Counted from the stretch's first letter, positions 34,436-43,449 are shown. The stretch: 64,000 nucleotides of DNA from Bacillota bacterium (GCA_012728115.1 JAAYFS010000062.1:1-64000); one strand, 5' to 3'. The notes: generated by a model from the sequence alone, not told the origin. A program made the numbers and translations.

Positions 34436-35187
34436 ACGGTTAACTCCTTCTGGTGAGCATAATCGGTGCGAAGGACTATTTTTCCAAACGCTTGCTGTTG
34501 ATGAATTACAATCTCATTGAGTCTCGCTAATTCTAAAACAGCTAGAAATGTCGTCACGATCTCTTGTCGGTTTTTAGCTATTAATAATTGCTCGAAATCG
34601 ATTTCTTTTTTGCCCACCAACTGAATTCGAATTTCTGCTAACCTTTTTTGGACGGATATCTTTTTCTTGCGAATATGTTGAAACCTGATCCTCTCACGCT
34701 CAAGATGGTCTCTGGCTTCTAACATTTGCGCATAACTCTTAGCCAAATCTTTAACGGTTACATCACCGATCAAGTTTTTGAAAAGCGGCTTTGTGGTTGA
34801 AAATTCCTGCGGGTTTCCTCTTAAATATATCGCTTTTCCTTGTGCTTCCCAATTTTGAAGCTCCTTTGCAATCGCCTTAAAAGTCTTATATTGAAGGAGC
34901 TTTTCGATCAGGCTTTCTCTTGTTTCTGTCTCCTCATCCTCATCGATATCTGTATCTTCCTCCGGAAGCAAGGTACGCGCTTTTATGGCGATTAAAGTGG
35001 CTGCCATAAGTAAAAATTCGCTACTAACTACCAAATCCATTTGTTGCATTTGATGGAGATAAGCAAGATACTGTTCTACGATACGAGCGATCGAAATGTC
35101 GAAGATGTTGAGTTCTTCCTTACTAATTAACTCCAAAAGAAGATCAAAAGGTCCTTCGAACACTTCTAATTTTACGAGGTAACCCAT
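34432..35187 (-). CDS. scpA: Segregation and condensation protein A
   Basis: ScpA is the kleisin that bridges the SMC heads. The N-terminal domain begins YLVKLEVFEGPFDLLLELISKEELNIFDISIARIVEQYL, and the C-terminal winged helix ends IVTTFLAVLELARLNEIVIHQQQAFG. The ORF track adds six codons; GGTGGAG 7 bases before the ATG at 35187 fixes the start, giving 251 residues. It follows the S2P protease gene by 27 bases in the lysA operon. Confidence 0.96.
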   Translation of the reverse strand: MGYLVKLEVFEGPFDLLLELISKEELNIFDISIARIVEQYLAYLHQMQQMDLVVSSEFLLMAATLIAIKARTLLPEEDTDIDEDEETETRESLIEKLLQYKTFKAIAKELQNWEAQGKAIYLRGNPQEFSTTKPLFKNLIGDVTVKDLAKSYAQMLEARDHLERERIRFQHIRKKKISVQKRLAEIRIQLVGKKEIDFEQLLIAKNRQEIVTTFLAVLELARLNEIVIHQQQAFGKIVLRTDYAHQKELTV

Positions 35188-35214
35188 TATTAAACTCCAC
35201 CTCAATGTTCAAAG

Positions 35215-35844
35215 TTAGATACTAATTATCGAGATCAAGGAAAGTAACAGCCTATAAATCGGCCCAATGACAAATTGTGCGCCACCAGTGACCAGTAGAA
35301 TTATCAAGATTAATGGAGCATATTCCGAAATTCTTGCATAAGCAAAAGCATACTTCGGTGGTAACAAGCCACCGAGTATCTTCGAGCCATCTAAGGGTGG
35401 TATAGGTATCAAATTAAAGGCCGCCAATCCCAAATTGTAGGCAATATTTATATTTAAAAACGTAACCAATGAGAGCGTAAAAGCAGTAGGTGTTAGAAAT
35501 AGATAACAAATTGAAGTAAGGTTATAAAACACCCAGGCCAAAATTACGTTTGATACTGGCCCAGCTAAAGCAACATAAATCATTCCTCTTCTTCGGTTCT
35601 TAAAGTAAACTGGATTGATCATCACTGGTTTAGCCCATCCGAACCGAAATAGAAGAAGCATAATCGCTCCCATAGGGTCTAAATGGACTAATGGGTTTAG
35701 GGTTAAGCGACCTTGATACTTTGGTGTCGGATCACCAAGCTTATAGGCCATCATGCCATGCGAAAACTCATGAACGGATATCGCCAAGAGTAATGCTGGC
35801 ACCCCAAATAAAAATGTAGCCAAATTAAGGTTACCGAAACCCAT
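35215..35844 (-). CDS. Site-2 protease family (M50) membrane peptidase
   Basis: A small multi-pass peptidase with HEFSHGMMAYKLGDPTPKYQGRLTLNP (zinc HExxH, residues about 25-29) and NLIPIPPLDGSKIL (third ligand Asp) in membrane helices, as in the YwhC/SpoIVFB-like short S2P group. It has no PDZ domain. Substrate unknown; conserved between lysA and scpA in clostridia. Adjacent genes are separated by 2 bases (lysA) and 27 bases (scpA). Confidence 0.92.
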   Translation of the reverse strand: MGFGNLNLATFLFGVPALLLAISVHEFSHGMMAYKLGDPTPKYQGRLTLNPLVHLDPMGAIMLLLFRFGWAKPVMINPVYFKNRRRGMIYVALAGPVSNVILAWVFYNLTSICYLFLTPTAFTLSLVTFLNINIAYNLGLAAFNLIPIPPLDGSKILGGLLPPKYAFAYARISEYAPLILIILLVTGGAQFVIGPIYRLLLSLISIISI

Positions 35845-35846
35845 AA

Positions 35847-37166
35847 CTACACCCCAATCTTAGTTTTTAACCATCTTTCAGGAACACGATGTTTTGTTAA
35901 CAAATCCTCATATGTTTCCCTTTCGACCAAGAGTTCTGCATTACCTTCATAAACGGAGACCACTGCAGGTCTAGGTAGCATATTATAATTACTTGACATT
36001 GAGTAGTTATATGCGCCCGTTGATAAAACCGCAAGGATATCACCAGGCTCCAGGATTGGTAATTCAGCATCAAAGATCAGCATGTCTCCTGTTTCGCAGC
36101 ACTTACCAGCTACAGAATATACTCCATTCGCTTTCTGGGTTGCTTTATTTGCCACGATTGCCTTGTATTCCGCCTGATATAAAGCGACTCGCGGATTATC
36201 TACCATCCCGCCATCCACCGCAACATACGTTCTAACTCCAGGGATGTCTTTAATTGCACCAATGGTGTAAAGGGTAGTACCAGCTTCCCCAACAATTGAT
36301 CGGCCTGGTTCAACAAGCAGTTTGGGCATTCTTATCCCATGTTTCTCTGCAGATTTAAAAAGTTCAGTTACAACCGCTTCCCCGTATTCAGCGATCGATA
36401 CAGGAACATCCTTATCGGTGTAGCGAATACCTAAACCTCCACCGATATCAAGTTCAGTTAACTCTATTCCATGATCCAAAGCTGTTTTCATAAAACCAAC
36501 CATAATATCGATCGCAACTCCGAACGATTCAACCTCAAAGATTTGCGATCCGATATGACAATGAATACCCTTTAGGTTAATCCCAGGAATACTAGCAGCC
36601 TTTTTGACTGCCAATAATGCTTGATCATGAGCAAGTGGGATTCCAAATTTGGAATCCTCTTGTCCCGTTTGAATATAGGTATGCGTATGAGCTTCCACCC
36701 CTGGCGAAATGCGAAGATAAATATCTGCCGAACAACGATGTTTTTTAACTAATCCTGCTAAAAGATCTAATTCATAGAGGTTGTCTACCACTATTCTTCC
36801 AATACCCGCTTGGATTGCCATCTCTAATTCATCTTTAGATTTGTTGTTTCCATGAAAATATATTTTTTCAACGGGGAATTTAGCCTTCAATGCGGTATAA
36901 AGTTCTCCCCCACTGACTACATCCAAACCTAAACCAAGGTTATCGATTAAATGACACATACCAAGAGTCAAAAACGACTTGCCAGCAAATATAACCTCAA
37001 AATCGGGAAGTTTAGCAAAAGCCTGTAAGTAAGCTTGTGCTTTATTTCGCACCTCTTCTTCATCGAAAACATAAAGAGGAGTTCCAAACTCCTTTGCTAG
37101 TTCGACTGTATCACAACCACCGATTGTTAAATGTCCTAGACTATTTATTTTCATTGTGCCGTTCAC
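35847..37166 (-). CDS. lysA: Diaminopimelate decarboxylase
   Basis: LysA makes lysine from meso-diaminopimelate, the last step of the pathway. The PLP lysine lies in IFAGKSFLT, the glycine-rich phosphate site is LDIGGGLGIRY, and the cross-subunit Cys/Glu block is GKCCETGDML. The length of 439 is normal. Start GTG with GGAGGAAAT 5 bases upstream. It is the first gene of the operon with the S2P protease, scpA, scpB, DUF2953 and ytfJ. No lysine riboswitch is seen in the short leader. Confidence 0.95.
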   Translation of the reverse strand: MNGTMKINSLGHLTIGGCDTVELAKEFGTPLYVFDEEEVRNKAQAYLQAFAKLPDFEVIFAGKSFLTLGMCHLIDNLGLGLDVVSGGELYTALKAKFPVEKIYFHGNNKSKDELEMAIQAGIGRIVVDNLYELDLLAGLVKKHRCSADIYLRISPGVEAHTHTYIQTGQEDSKFGIPLAHDQALLAVKKAASIPGINLKGIHCHIGSQIFEVESFGVAIDIMVGFMKTALDHGIELTELDIGGGLGIRYTDKDVPVSIAEYGEAVVTELFKSAEKHGIRMPKLLVEPGRSIVGEAGTTLYTIGAIKDIPGVRTYVAVDGGMVDNPRVALYQAEYKAIVANKATQKANGVYSVAGKCCETGDMLIFDAELPILEPGDILAVLSTGAYNYSMSSNYNMLPRPAVVSVYEGNAELLVERETYEDLLTKHRVPERWLKTKIGV

Positions 37167-37189
37167 GAAATTTCCTCCCCAAATTTAGA

Positions 37190-37217
37190 CCCCCGCCAAT
37201 TGCGGGGGCTTTTTTTT
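37190..37217 (+). terminator. Hairpin with T-run on the strand opposite to the local genes
   Basis: CCCCCGC and GCGGGGG form the stem (CAATT loop), followed rightward by CTTTTTTTT. It lies between the leftward lysA and activase genes, so the T-run faces antisense transcription. Leftward the tail is only TCTAAATTT. It could still work as a weak leftward terminator. Confidence 0.6.
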
Positions 37218-37235
37218 ATTCTAGCACAATGTATT

Positions 37236-38204
37236 TCAGATAGCAATATTTGCGACTTTCTCGAACTTACCACACCTCGAACCCCAACAAGCGATTAATG
37301 ACTCCTGATCAGAAATCCTGACTATCTCGCAATGATTTGGACAATCGTGACATTCAAAAGTTTGGGTGGTGATTTTATTATCAATTATCTCAAAACCGCT
37401 GAATGTTGTTTTTCCTTTCTTGGTGACTTGCTCTCGGGCAAGGATACTTACCCCTAAAGCTCCCATTACATCGAAATGGCGTGGAACACTGGTTTCTAGC
37501 CCTAAAGCTTGTTCAAAGGCGACTTTCATCGCTTTGTTTGCCGCTACACCACCCTGAAAAACTACTGGTGGTAAGATCTCTTTTCCTTTGGCTACATTAT
37601 TTAGATAGTTTCGTACCATTGCCTCACACAAACCCGCTAGAATATCTGGCAGACTGACCCCAAGTTGTTGCTTATGGATCATATCTGATTCAGCGAAAAC
37701 AGTACATCTACCAGCAATTCGCACAGGGTTCGTGCTTGTTAGTGCTATCTTGCCGAAATCTTCGATATTTATGTTTAATCGTGCAGCTTGTTGATCGAGA
37801 AATGAACCTGTCCCAGCAGCGCAAACAGTATTCATTGCAAAATCAGCCACCACTTGGTTTCTCAGAATAATGATCTTGGAATCTTGTCCCCCGATTTCCA
37901 ATACTGTTTGTACATCTGGTACTTCATGGCACGCAGCGACAGAGTGAGCGGTGATTTCATTTTTTATTACATCTGCTCTTAGGAGCGAACCAGCTAATTG
38001 CCTGCCACTGCCTGTAACCCCAACCCCAAGAACTTCCCACTCTCCCAAATTGGTTAAGAGTTTCAAACCTTCCTGAATTACCTTGATAGGTTGTCCTAAA
38101 GTACGCAAATACAATTTTTCAACAATCTCATCAGCTTCGTTCATCAGCACGAAATTTGTGCTAACTGAGCCGACATCAACACCAAGATACACTTTTCTTT
38201 TCAT
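37236..38204 (-). CDS. 2-hydroxyacyl-CoA dehydratase activator-like ATPase (BadF/BadG/BcrA/BcrD family)
   Basis: An ASKHA-fold ATPase that in characterised systems powers electron transfer to a dehydratase. Phosphate loop GVDVGSVSTNFVLM, the family core VLEIGGQDSKIIIL, and the two cluster-binding Cys blocks NTVCAAGTGSFLDQQ and GRCTVFAESDMIHKQQ are intact. A C-terminal extension (CHDCPNHCEI, CWGSRCGKF) adds five cysteines, a putative extra metal site. The 3' part of the preceding gene overlaps its start by 29 bases. No dehydratase alpha/beta subunits of the classical pathway are adjacent, so the substrate is open. Confidence 0.88.
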   Translation of the reverse strand: MKRKVYLGVDVGSVSTNFVLMNEADEIVEKLYLRTLGQPIKVIQEGLKLLTNLGEWEVLGVGVTGSGRQLAGSLLRADVIKNEITAHSVAACHEVPDVQTVLEIGGQDSKIIILRNQVVADFAMNTVCAAGTGSFLDQQAARLNINIEDFGKIALTSTNPVRIAGRCTVFAESDMIHKQQLGVSLPDILAGLCEAMVRNYLNNVAKGKEILPPVVFQGGVAANKAMKVAFEQALGLETSVPRHFDVMGALGVSILAREQVTKKGKTTFSGFEIIDNKITTQTFECHDCPNHCEIVRISDQESLIACWGSRCGKFEKVANIAI

Positions 38205-39285
38205 TGGTTTTCTCCCTTTGTTTTCTTTCTAAAAGGTCTACAAATGCCTCCAATCTTGTCTGGAATCCTGCTTCGCCTGTGTGTTCATCCACTACTAAAG
38301 ACATCACTGGCAAATCATAATCCCTGCTTACATTAGGAAGCACACTTTGGGCGACAATTTCTGGCATACACGTAAAAGGCAGAATATGGATTACCCCATC
38401 AATGTTCTTTTCTGCAAACATAATGGTTACCGCAACGGATTCTAAACCATGCCCTCCGACAAATCCGCGCAAATATCCTTCGGTTTTTTTAACTAAGTCA
38501 CTGCCGTTATAAAGATTCAAAGACGCGAGAAACAGGTGTTTTTTCACCCAATCTTCTAACCAAATGGTACGTTCTACCTCAACACCAAGATTGCCTAATC
38601 TCTCCTCAAGTTTCAAATTCACAAATGGCTCAAGCACTGTATATATTTCTCCAACAATTCCAATCTTTAAAGGTTCAATATTTAACTCTGCTAAGGAAAG
38701 TATTTCGGCAATCTGTTCGTTTTTCACTCTTTTTATATCTTTAAGTAATGCTGCTGTTCTTAAGTTATTTAGAGCCAAATGTAATTGACGTCCAACTTCC
38801 CCTTTTCGTTTTTCTCTCGGTCGAACCCAAAAGGCGGCTCGTTCAAGCTCTTCGACTGCTTTTAGTTTTTCCCAAGCGATTTGACATCCCTTAATGAAAC
38901 TTCTAAATCCTTTTTTGGCAAAGAGACGACTCAGCTGAGATATTAGATGACGCAAGTTTCCTTTAGGAGGTTCTAAAACAATCATTTCCACAGATTGTCC
39001 TAGTTCTTCCAGGATAGCCATTTGAACGGGTGCATAATAACCTAAACGACAAGGTCCATTACCACCTGCCATTATTATAACTTCCGCACCGAGTTCAACA
39101 GCTTCTAAAAAGTTACCAATGTTTAATTTCATGGGTAAGCATACGGACTCTGGACTATACTTTGTTCCAAGATCCAGGGTTTTCTTACTACAGGGAGGAG
39201 GAATAATCGGATCGTGACCCATTTCATATATTAAAGCCTCGATCGCGATGTACAGATTTCCCATATGTGGTACCGTCACCTTCAT
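38176..39285 (-). CDS. 2-hydroxyacyl-CoA dehydratase D-component-like protein
   Basis: The 369-residue protein is related to the HGD-D/CoA-activase-associated family: TVPHMGNLYIAIEALIYEMGHDPIIPP, SPESVCLPMKLNIGNFLEAVELGAE and IIMAGGNGPCRLGYYAPVQ, with cysteines likely to hold an Fe-S cluster. VIHILPFTCMPEIVAQ and LPVMSLVVDEHTGEAGFQTRLEAFVDLL near the C-terminus are also typical. It is encoded between the other two members and overlaps both (ATGA with the gene before, 29 bases with the activase). The whole set may form one Fe-S enzyme complex; activity unknown. Confidence 0.8.
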   Translation of the reverse strand: MKVTVPHMGNLYIAIEALIYEMGHDPIIPPPCSKKTLDLGTKYSPESVCLPMKLNIGNFLEAVELGAEVIIMAGGNGPCRLGYYAPVQMAILEELGQSVEMIVLEPPKGNLRHLISQLSRLFAKKGFRSFIKGCQIAWEKLKAVEELERAAFWVRPREKRKGEVGRQLHLALNNLRTAALLKDIKRVKNEQIAEILSLAELNIEPLKIGIVGEIYTVLEPFVNLKLEERLGNLGVEVERTIWLEDWVKKHLFLASLNLYNGSDLVKKTEGYLRGFVGGHGLESVAVTIMFAEKNIDGVIHILPFTCMPEIVAQSVLPNVSRDYDLPVMSLVVDEHTGEAGFQTRLEAFVDLLERKQREKTNEKKSVSWC

Positions 39286-40220
39286 GCATACTTCCTCCTT
39301 TCAAGCATATCGAGATACGCTTCAATACGCGTCACCAATCCGGCTTCTCCAGTATGTTCATCGAGATTAAGTAATAGATACGGCAGATTTTGCTTTCTTG
39401 CGATTTGGGCAACCAACTCTGACGTTAAAGAATCTGTACCACAGCCGAACGCTGCTAGAGAAATTACGCCATCAATCTGTTCAACATTCCGTCTATCCAA
39501 TAAATAGTTTAGAGTACCGAGGATCTTGCGACCAGAGGTCCAGAACATCCTTTTTGGCAGCCTATTAGCGTGTTCATTAACCAAGTTTGGTTTGAATTGT
39601 TCGGGAGTAACAACACGGATTTTAGCCGCTGTCAATCGTTCAAGTAAATTCATACTAATGGTTTTATCATAAAGTAAGTAACTATGTCCTAACACTCCGA
39701 CCGTTAACCGTGCCATATCTTTTTCTAGATTGCATTCTCGTTTAAGTCGTTCTTCATACTCACGTTGAACTTTGGTTGCTTCTCCATAAGCACGTAAAAC
39801 TTTGTGCCATGGTGCGAATTGAAGCCCAAATTGGATATAAGTCTTGGTTATTTGTCGCTCAGATTTGCGTCCATCTATCGTAGGTGATAAAAGCTTAACC
39901 TGCTTTGAAATACTTGCTTTCACCATATCTGGTAGTCCCATAAATTTCGGACAAATATATTCTCTTTTCGAAACACTGATAATTTGAGGAATGAAAAGAT
40001 AATCAACACCCTTTTCCACCAGCTCACATACATGACCGTAGTACACCTTAACTGGTAAACAAGTTCCTTCAACAGCTAGCGAAACTCCCCAATCAATAGT
40101 TTGTTTGCTGGTTGGACTAGACACAATTGTTTGGAATCCAAGATTGCTTAGATACTTCTGCCACAAAGGGTAGTAGTAATGATAATAAAGTGCTCTCGGA
40201 ATCCCAACAGTCTTTGCCAT
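39282..40220 (-). CDS. DUF2229/acyl-CoA dehydratase activase-related protein
   Basis: This 312-residue protein opens with VGIPRALYYHYYYPLWQKYLSNLGF, followed by SLAVEGTCLPVKVYYGHVCELVEKGVDYLFIPQI and ISKREYICPKFMGLP (cysteines). It ends with LNLDEHTGEAGLVTRIEAYLDML, matching the end of its neighbour. These are features of the DUF2229 part of large fused 2-hydroxyacyl-CoA dehydratase-like proteins, here encoded separately. The ORF track starts five codons early; GGGAGGT before the ATG at 40220 decides the start. It is the first gene of the three. Confidence 0.8.
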   Translation of the reverse strand: MAKTVGIPRALYYHYYYPLWQKYLSNLGFQTIVSSPTSKQTIDWGVSLAVEGTCLPVKVYYGHVCELVEKGVDYLFIPQIISVSKREYICPKFMGLPDMVKASISKQVKLLSPTIDGRKSERQITKTYIQFGLQFAPWHKVLRAYGEATKVQREYEERLKRECNLEKDMARLTVGVLGHSYLLYDKTISMNLLERLTAAKIRVVTPEQFKPNLVNEHANRLPKRMFWTSGRKILGTLNYLLDRRNVEQIDGVISLAAFGCGTDSLTSELVAQIARKQNLPYLLLNLDEHTGEAGLVTRIEAYLDMLERRKYA

Positions 40221-40241
40221 TTTCGTACCTCCCAAGCTATT

Positions 40242-41699
40242 TTATTGTTTCTTCTTTTGGGCCCGCTGATCTTTCGGATCAGTCATTCGTGGACGAACCG
40301 AGATGCTGGGAATCGGATATCGAAAGATAATCCGGAGCAATGCAGGAAAATCAAAGGGGATCAATGGCCATAGATACGGAACACCGAAGGAGTTCGTTAG
40401 TCCAAAAATCAAAACTACTATTAAAGTTGTTACTCCCAAACCGATCCAGCCGAATATCACAGTGCCGAAAAAAATCAAGTAACGAAAGATTCTGATTGCG
40501 TGAGCAAACTCCAGACTTGGAGTCCCAAACGTACCGATCGCAACCACAGCAATGTAAAGGATAGGCTCGGGTGCAAAGATTCCCACATTGACAGCCAAAT
40601 CGCCTAAAAGAATCGCACCTACTATACCAAGCGAGGTTGCTAAAGCATTCGGGGTATGAATCAATGCCATTCTAATCATATCTAATCCGATTTCTAATAA
40701 AAGAAATTGAACCCACAGCGGAACCTTGCCAACTTCTTTTGGACCGATGAATTCTAGCCATTGAGGCAAGTTTTCCGTATGTACTATAGCAAACCATAGG
40801 GGAATTAAAAATAGCGAAAGAAAAATCCCAAATGTTCTAACCCAGCGCAAATACGTTCCGACTGGAGGGTTTTGAAAGTATTCTTCAGCATGCTGCGTAA
40901 AATGCCATGCAGTTACAGGTATGAGTAACACGAAAGGGGTTGTATCCACAAAAATCGCTAGATGCCCCTCGTATAAATGAGCAGCAACCACGTCAGGGCG
41001 TTCAGTATAGCGGGTTAAGGGTAAGGGATTGAAAGACTTTTCGACTAGGTATTCGGTCAAGTTTTTTCCGCCCATAACTAAAGCATCGCGATTGATCGTT
41101 GAAATCCTTTTCTTTACTTCTTTCACTAAGTGAGGATCAGCAATATCATCGATATAACCTAGGAATACGTCTGTCTTGGAACGCTTTCCGACCTTCATAG
41201 CCTCAAATCTGAGATTCACATCTCTTACTCTTCTTCTAACCATCACCATATTAAAAATCGCGGTTTCAACAAATCCTTCGCGTGAACCACGCGTCACTCG
41301 TTCAAGATCTGGTTCTTCCACACTTCTGACTGGGTATTCACGAACATCAATCACAAATATCGGTATTATCCCATCGATTAAAAGAAGCATCGGTCCAGAC
41401 AATAACTCATCGATCGCTTCATCAAGATTGTCCTTAGTCTCTACTTCAAAATATGGAAGGAAATCTTTAATAATATGCTCGGTAACGTTTAAGGCTAAGC
41501 CCCCTCGGGGGATATTCAGCAATCTTTTCATGATTTCAACCGTTTCAATATCCTTAATAAAGCCATCAAAAAAAACTAACGCTGCTTGCCGTCCTGCAAT
41601 GTTGAGCTCTCGAATTATTAAATCGAAGGTCACTCCAAAACCTAATCGCTTTTTGATAATCTCCAATTTCTCTTCTAACTTTTTAGGGGTTTCGTTCAT
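40242..41699 (-). CDS. GerA-family spore germination protein (SpoVAF/GerKA type)
   Basis: The 485-residue protein has the soluble N-terminal half of GerA A-subunits (KKRLGFGVTFDLIIRELNIAGRQAALVFFDG; SREGFVETAIFNMVMVRRRVRD). Membrane segments in the second half are accompanied by FVDTTPFVLLIPVTAWHFTQHAEEYFQNPPVGTYLRWVR. It probably lies in the spore inner membrane and takes part in nutrient or ion signalling at germination. No GerB or GerC gene follows, and the N-terminus resembles SpoVAF, so SpoVAF-like is the better guess. The ORF track starts six codons early; the ATG at 41699 has GGAGG 9 bases upstream. Confidence 0.9.
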   Translation of the reverse strand: MNETPKKLEEKLEIIKKRLGFGVTFDLIIRELNIAGRQAALVFFDGFIKDIETVEIMKRLLNIPRGGLALNVTEHIIKDFLPYFEVETKDNLDEAIDELLSGPMLLLIDGIIPIFVIDVREYPVRSVEEPDLERVTRGSREGFVETAIFNMVMVRRRVRDVNLRFEAMKVGKRSKTDVFLGYIDDIADPHLVKEVKKRISTINRDALVMGGKNLTEYLVEKSFNPLPLTRYTERPDVVAAHLYEGHLAIFVDTTPFVLLIPVTAWHFTQHAEEYFQNPPVGTYLRWVRTFGIFLSLFLIPLWFAIVHTENLPQWLEFIGPKEVGKVPLWVQFLLLEIGLDMIRMALIHTPNALATSLGIVGAILLGDLAVNVGIFAPEPILYIAVVAIGTFGTPSLEFAHAIRIFRYLIFFGTVIFGWIGLGVTTLIVVLIFGLTNSFGVPYLWPLIPFDFPALLRIIFRYPIPSISVRPRMTDPKDQRAQKKKQ

Positions 41700-41729
41700 T
41701 TCATATTTCCTCCACAAATGCTATCTACC

Positions 41730-41756
41730 GAAGAAGAGCGCCTTGAGAGGCGCTCT
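41730..41756 (-). terminator. Terminator of the YvlD-like gene
   Basis: AGAGCGCCT and AGGCGCTCT pair (9 bp) around TGAG; leftward TCTTCGGT follows, so the T-tract is weak. It sits between the YvlD-like gene and the GerA-family gene. Confidence 0.6.
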
Positions 41757-41760
41757 AGAG

Positions 41761-42093
41761 TTAGCGAATTGTTGTAGGAACAAACATATCGATGATCCCA
41801 ACAACAAAAGCCGCGAGTAAAGCGCCTAGAATTGAAACCGACATACCTGGCACAATAAATTGAGTTGCCCAAATTACAATCGCCGAAACTAAAAATCCGA
41901 CAATTCCTCTACCATACGGTGAGACATTCTTGCCCAAGGTGGCTTCGATTACCCAGCCAATAGCAGCTATAACAATCGCTGCTAACAAAGCGTTAAAAAA
42001 TCCTAGAGCTCTAAATCCTGGAATAATGAAACCAACGAGCATCAACACTATCGCTGAAATTATGAAACGGACAATAGCGCCTACCCATTCCAT
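41761..42093 (-). CDS. YvlD-type four-helix membrane protein (phage holin superfamily IV)
   Basis: A 110-residue protein with four membrane segments (residues about 5-24, 31-47, 62-80, 87-105) and repeated Gly/Pro turns (IIPGFRALGFFNALLAAIVIAAIGW; FIVPGMSVSILGALLAAFVVGIID). The two halves resemble each other, a duplicated hairpin. It matches the YvlD/mycobacterial 4TM holin superfamily, which is usually chromosomal and not phage; no phage genes are nearby. Function unknown. Start ATG with GAGGTGAG. Confidence 0.8.
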   Translation of the reverse strand: MEWVGAIVRFIISAIVLMLVGFIIPGFRALGFFNALLAAIVIAAIGWVIEATLGKNVSPYGRGIVGFLVSAIVIWATQFIVPGMSVSILGALLAAFVVGIIDMFVPTTIR

Positions 42094-42136
42094 AGTAACT
42101 CACCTCATTCTTGGTTATTTACAGTCTATTATTGCC

Positions 42137-42162
42137 AAAAAAAAACCCGGTTATCCCGGGTT
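42137..42162 (-). terminator. Terminator of the dodecin gene
   Basis: AACCCGG and CCGGGTT pair around a 5-base loop; leftward a run of nine T follows. It is about 10 bases beyond the dodecin stop. Confidence 0.9.
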
Positions 42163-42171
42163 TTAGATAAA

Positions 42172-42384
42172 TTAATCAGTTCCTTCTACAGCAAAAGCAA
42201 TTTGAACATCTGCTTTATAATTTACTATCTCACCATCTTCATTAACGCGTCCCGTCCAGTTGAGTACCTCCACCCCACTAATGTTACGAATGGTTTTCGA
42301 TGCTTCCCTGACGGCTTTTCTGACAGCATCTTCCCAACTTTCTTGTGATTCGCCAACAAGTTCGACAATCTTAGCAACAGTCAT
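42172..42384 (-). CDS. Dodecin family flavin-binding protein
   Basis: Dodecins form 12-mers that store or buffer flavins. The 70-residue chain has the typical one-helix/three-strand pattern: KIVELVGESQESWEDAVRKAVREASKTIRNISGVEV then the strand with the flavin-stacking Trp (LNWTGRVNEDG) and the terminal YKADVQIAFAVE. The ATG start has a strong AAAGGAGGT site. It is a single gene with its own terminator, consistent with independent high-level expression. Confidence 0.93.
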   Translation of the reverse strand: MTVAKIVELVGESQESWEDAVRKAVREASKTIRNISGVEVLNWTGRVNEDGEIVNYKADVQIAFAVEGTD

Positions 42385-42438
42385 GTTAAAATACCTCCTT
42401 TCAGAGATATTTTAACCAACCGCCCCTTATTTCTTGCA

Positions 42439-43386
42439 CTATTTCAATACCGACTTAAACACCCTTAACATATTTCCTGCCATAATTTTTTCGATCACGT
42501 TTCCTGAAAAACCACGTTGTTCGAGACCATGAATAATTGCAGGTACCTTTGCACAATCTTCCAATCCTTGAGGAGTACTATCGATCCCATCAAAATCGGA
42601 ACCAAGACCGACCACATCAATACCACCTATATTAATTAAATAGGTAATATGATCGAGAACTGTTTCGATAGTAGCGTTTTTTCTCTGGTCTACTAAGAAT
42701 TCTGGCAGGAAATTTACACCAATTACTCCGCCTGAGTCAGCTATCGCTTTGATTTGTTCATCGGTTAAATTTCTTCGATGATTGCATAAGGCTTTAGCAT
42801 TTGAATGAGAGGCAATGATCGGATTTTTACTTAAACTGATTATATCCCAAAATCCCTTTTCCCCTAGGTGAGATACATCAATTACCATACCAAGACGATC
42901 CATTTCGCTAATTACTTCTTTACCGCGGTCACTTAAACCGCCAGGCTCTTTTTCACCGACTCCATCAGCAAGTTCATTACGGTGATTCCATGTTAAGGAA
43001 AGAGCTCGAACCCCTAGTTCATAAAAGATTCGTAACAAACCTATGTTTCCTTGGAGCGCTTCGCCACCTTCTAAAGAAAGGATTGCTGAAATTTTGTTTT
43101 CCTTTTTTAGTTTGTCAAAATCAGCGGCAGTTTTAACAAGACCTATCGCATCTTGATGAGTATCAATGAGTTGCCACAACAACTCAACCATAGATAATGC
43201 TTGTTCGAGAGCTATGTTTTTAAAACGCGGATGAATGAAGATGGCAAAAACCTGAGCAGTAATTCCGCCTTGACGCATCCGCTTTAAATCAACATGACAA
43301 AAATCTAAAGATTCAAAGTTCACTTCACCAGTTTGCCGTAAATGTATTTTACTTAACGTATCGATATGAGCATCAAAAATCTCCAT
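42439..43386 (-). CDS. Membrane dipeptidase (M19 family)
   Basis: A zinc dipeptidase of the renal dipeptidase family. FDAHIDTLSKI (first metal ligands), ALSLTWNHRNELADG, VIDVSHLGEKGFWDI, PIIASHSNAKALCNHRRNLTDEQI and GLGSDFDGIDS are all recognisable, and the length (315) is usual. It lacks a signal peptide, so it should act on dipeptides in the cytoplasm, possibly D-containing ones in wall turnover. Start ATG with AAGGAGAG. A terminator for spoVS lies just upstream. Confidence 0.95.
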   Translation of the reverse strand: MEIFDAHIDTLSKIHLRQTGEVNFESLDFCHVDLKRMRQGGITAQVFAIFIHPRFKNIALEQALSMVELLWQLIDTHQDAIGLVKTAADFDKLKKENKISAILSLEGGEALQGNIGLLRIFYELGVRALSLTWNHRNELADGVGEKEPGGLSDRGKEVISEMDRLGMVIDVSHLGEKGFWDIISLSKNPIIASHSNAKALCNHRRNLTDEQIKAIADSGGVIGVNFLPEFLVDQRKNATIETVLDHITYLINIGGIDVVGLGSDFDGIDSTPQGLEDCAKVPAIIHGLEQRGFSGNVIEKIMAGNMLRVFKSVLK

Positions 43387-43403
43387 TATTTTCTCTCCTT
43401 AAA

Positions 43404-43440
43404 GAACAAACCTGCTTGGTCACCCAAACAGGTTTGGTTC
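43404..43440 (-). terminator. Terminator of spoVS
   Basis: CAAACCTG and CAGGTTTG, extended by GAA/TTC with a one-base bulge, form the stem; leftward TTCTTT follows. It is about 10 bases after the spoVS stop. Confidence 0.7.
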
Positions 43441-43449
43441 GCTTACGAA

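Noticed and set aside
37100-37240. Lysine riboswitch before lysA
   Set aside because: The leader is too short and shows only one simple hairpin.
41761-42093. Holin-superfamily gene as a prophage remnant
   Set aside because: YvlD-type four-helix proteins are ordinary chromosomal genes and no phage structural or integrase gene is nearby.
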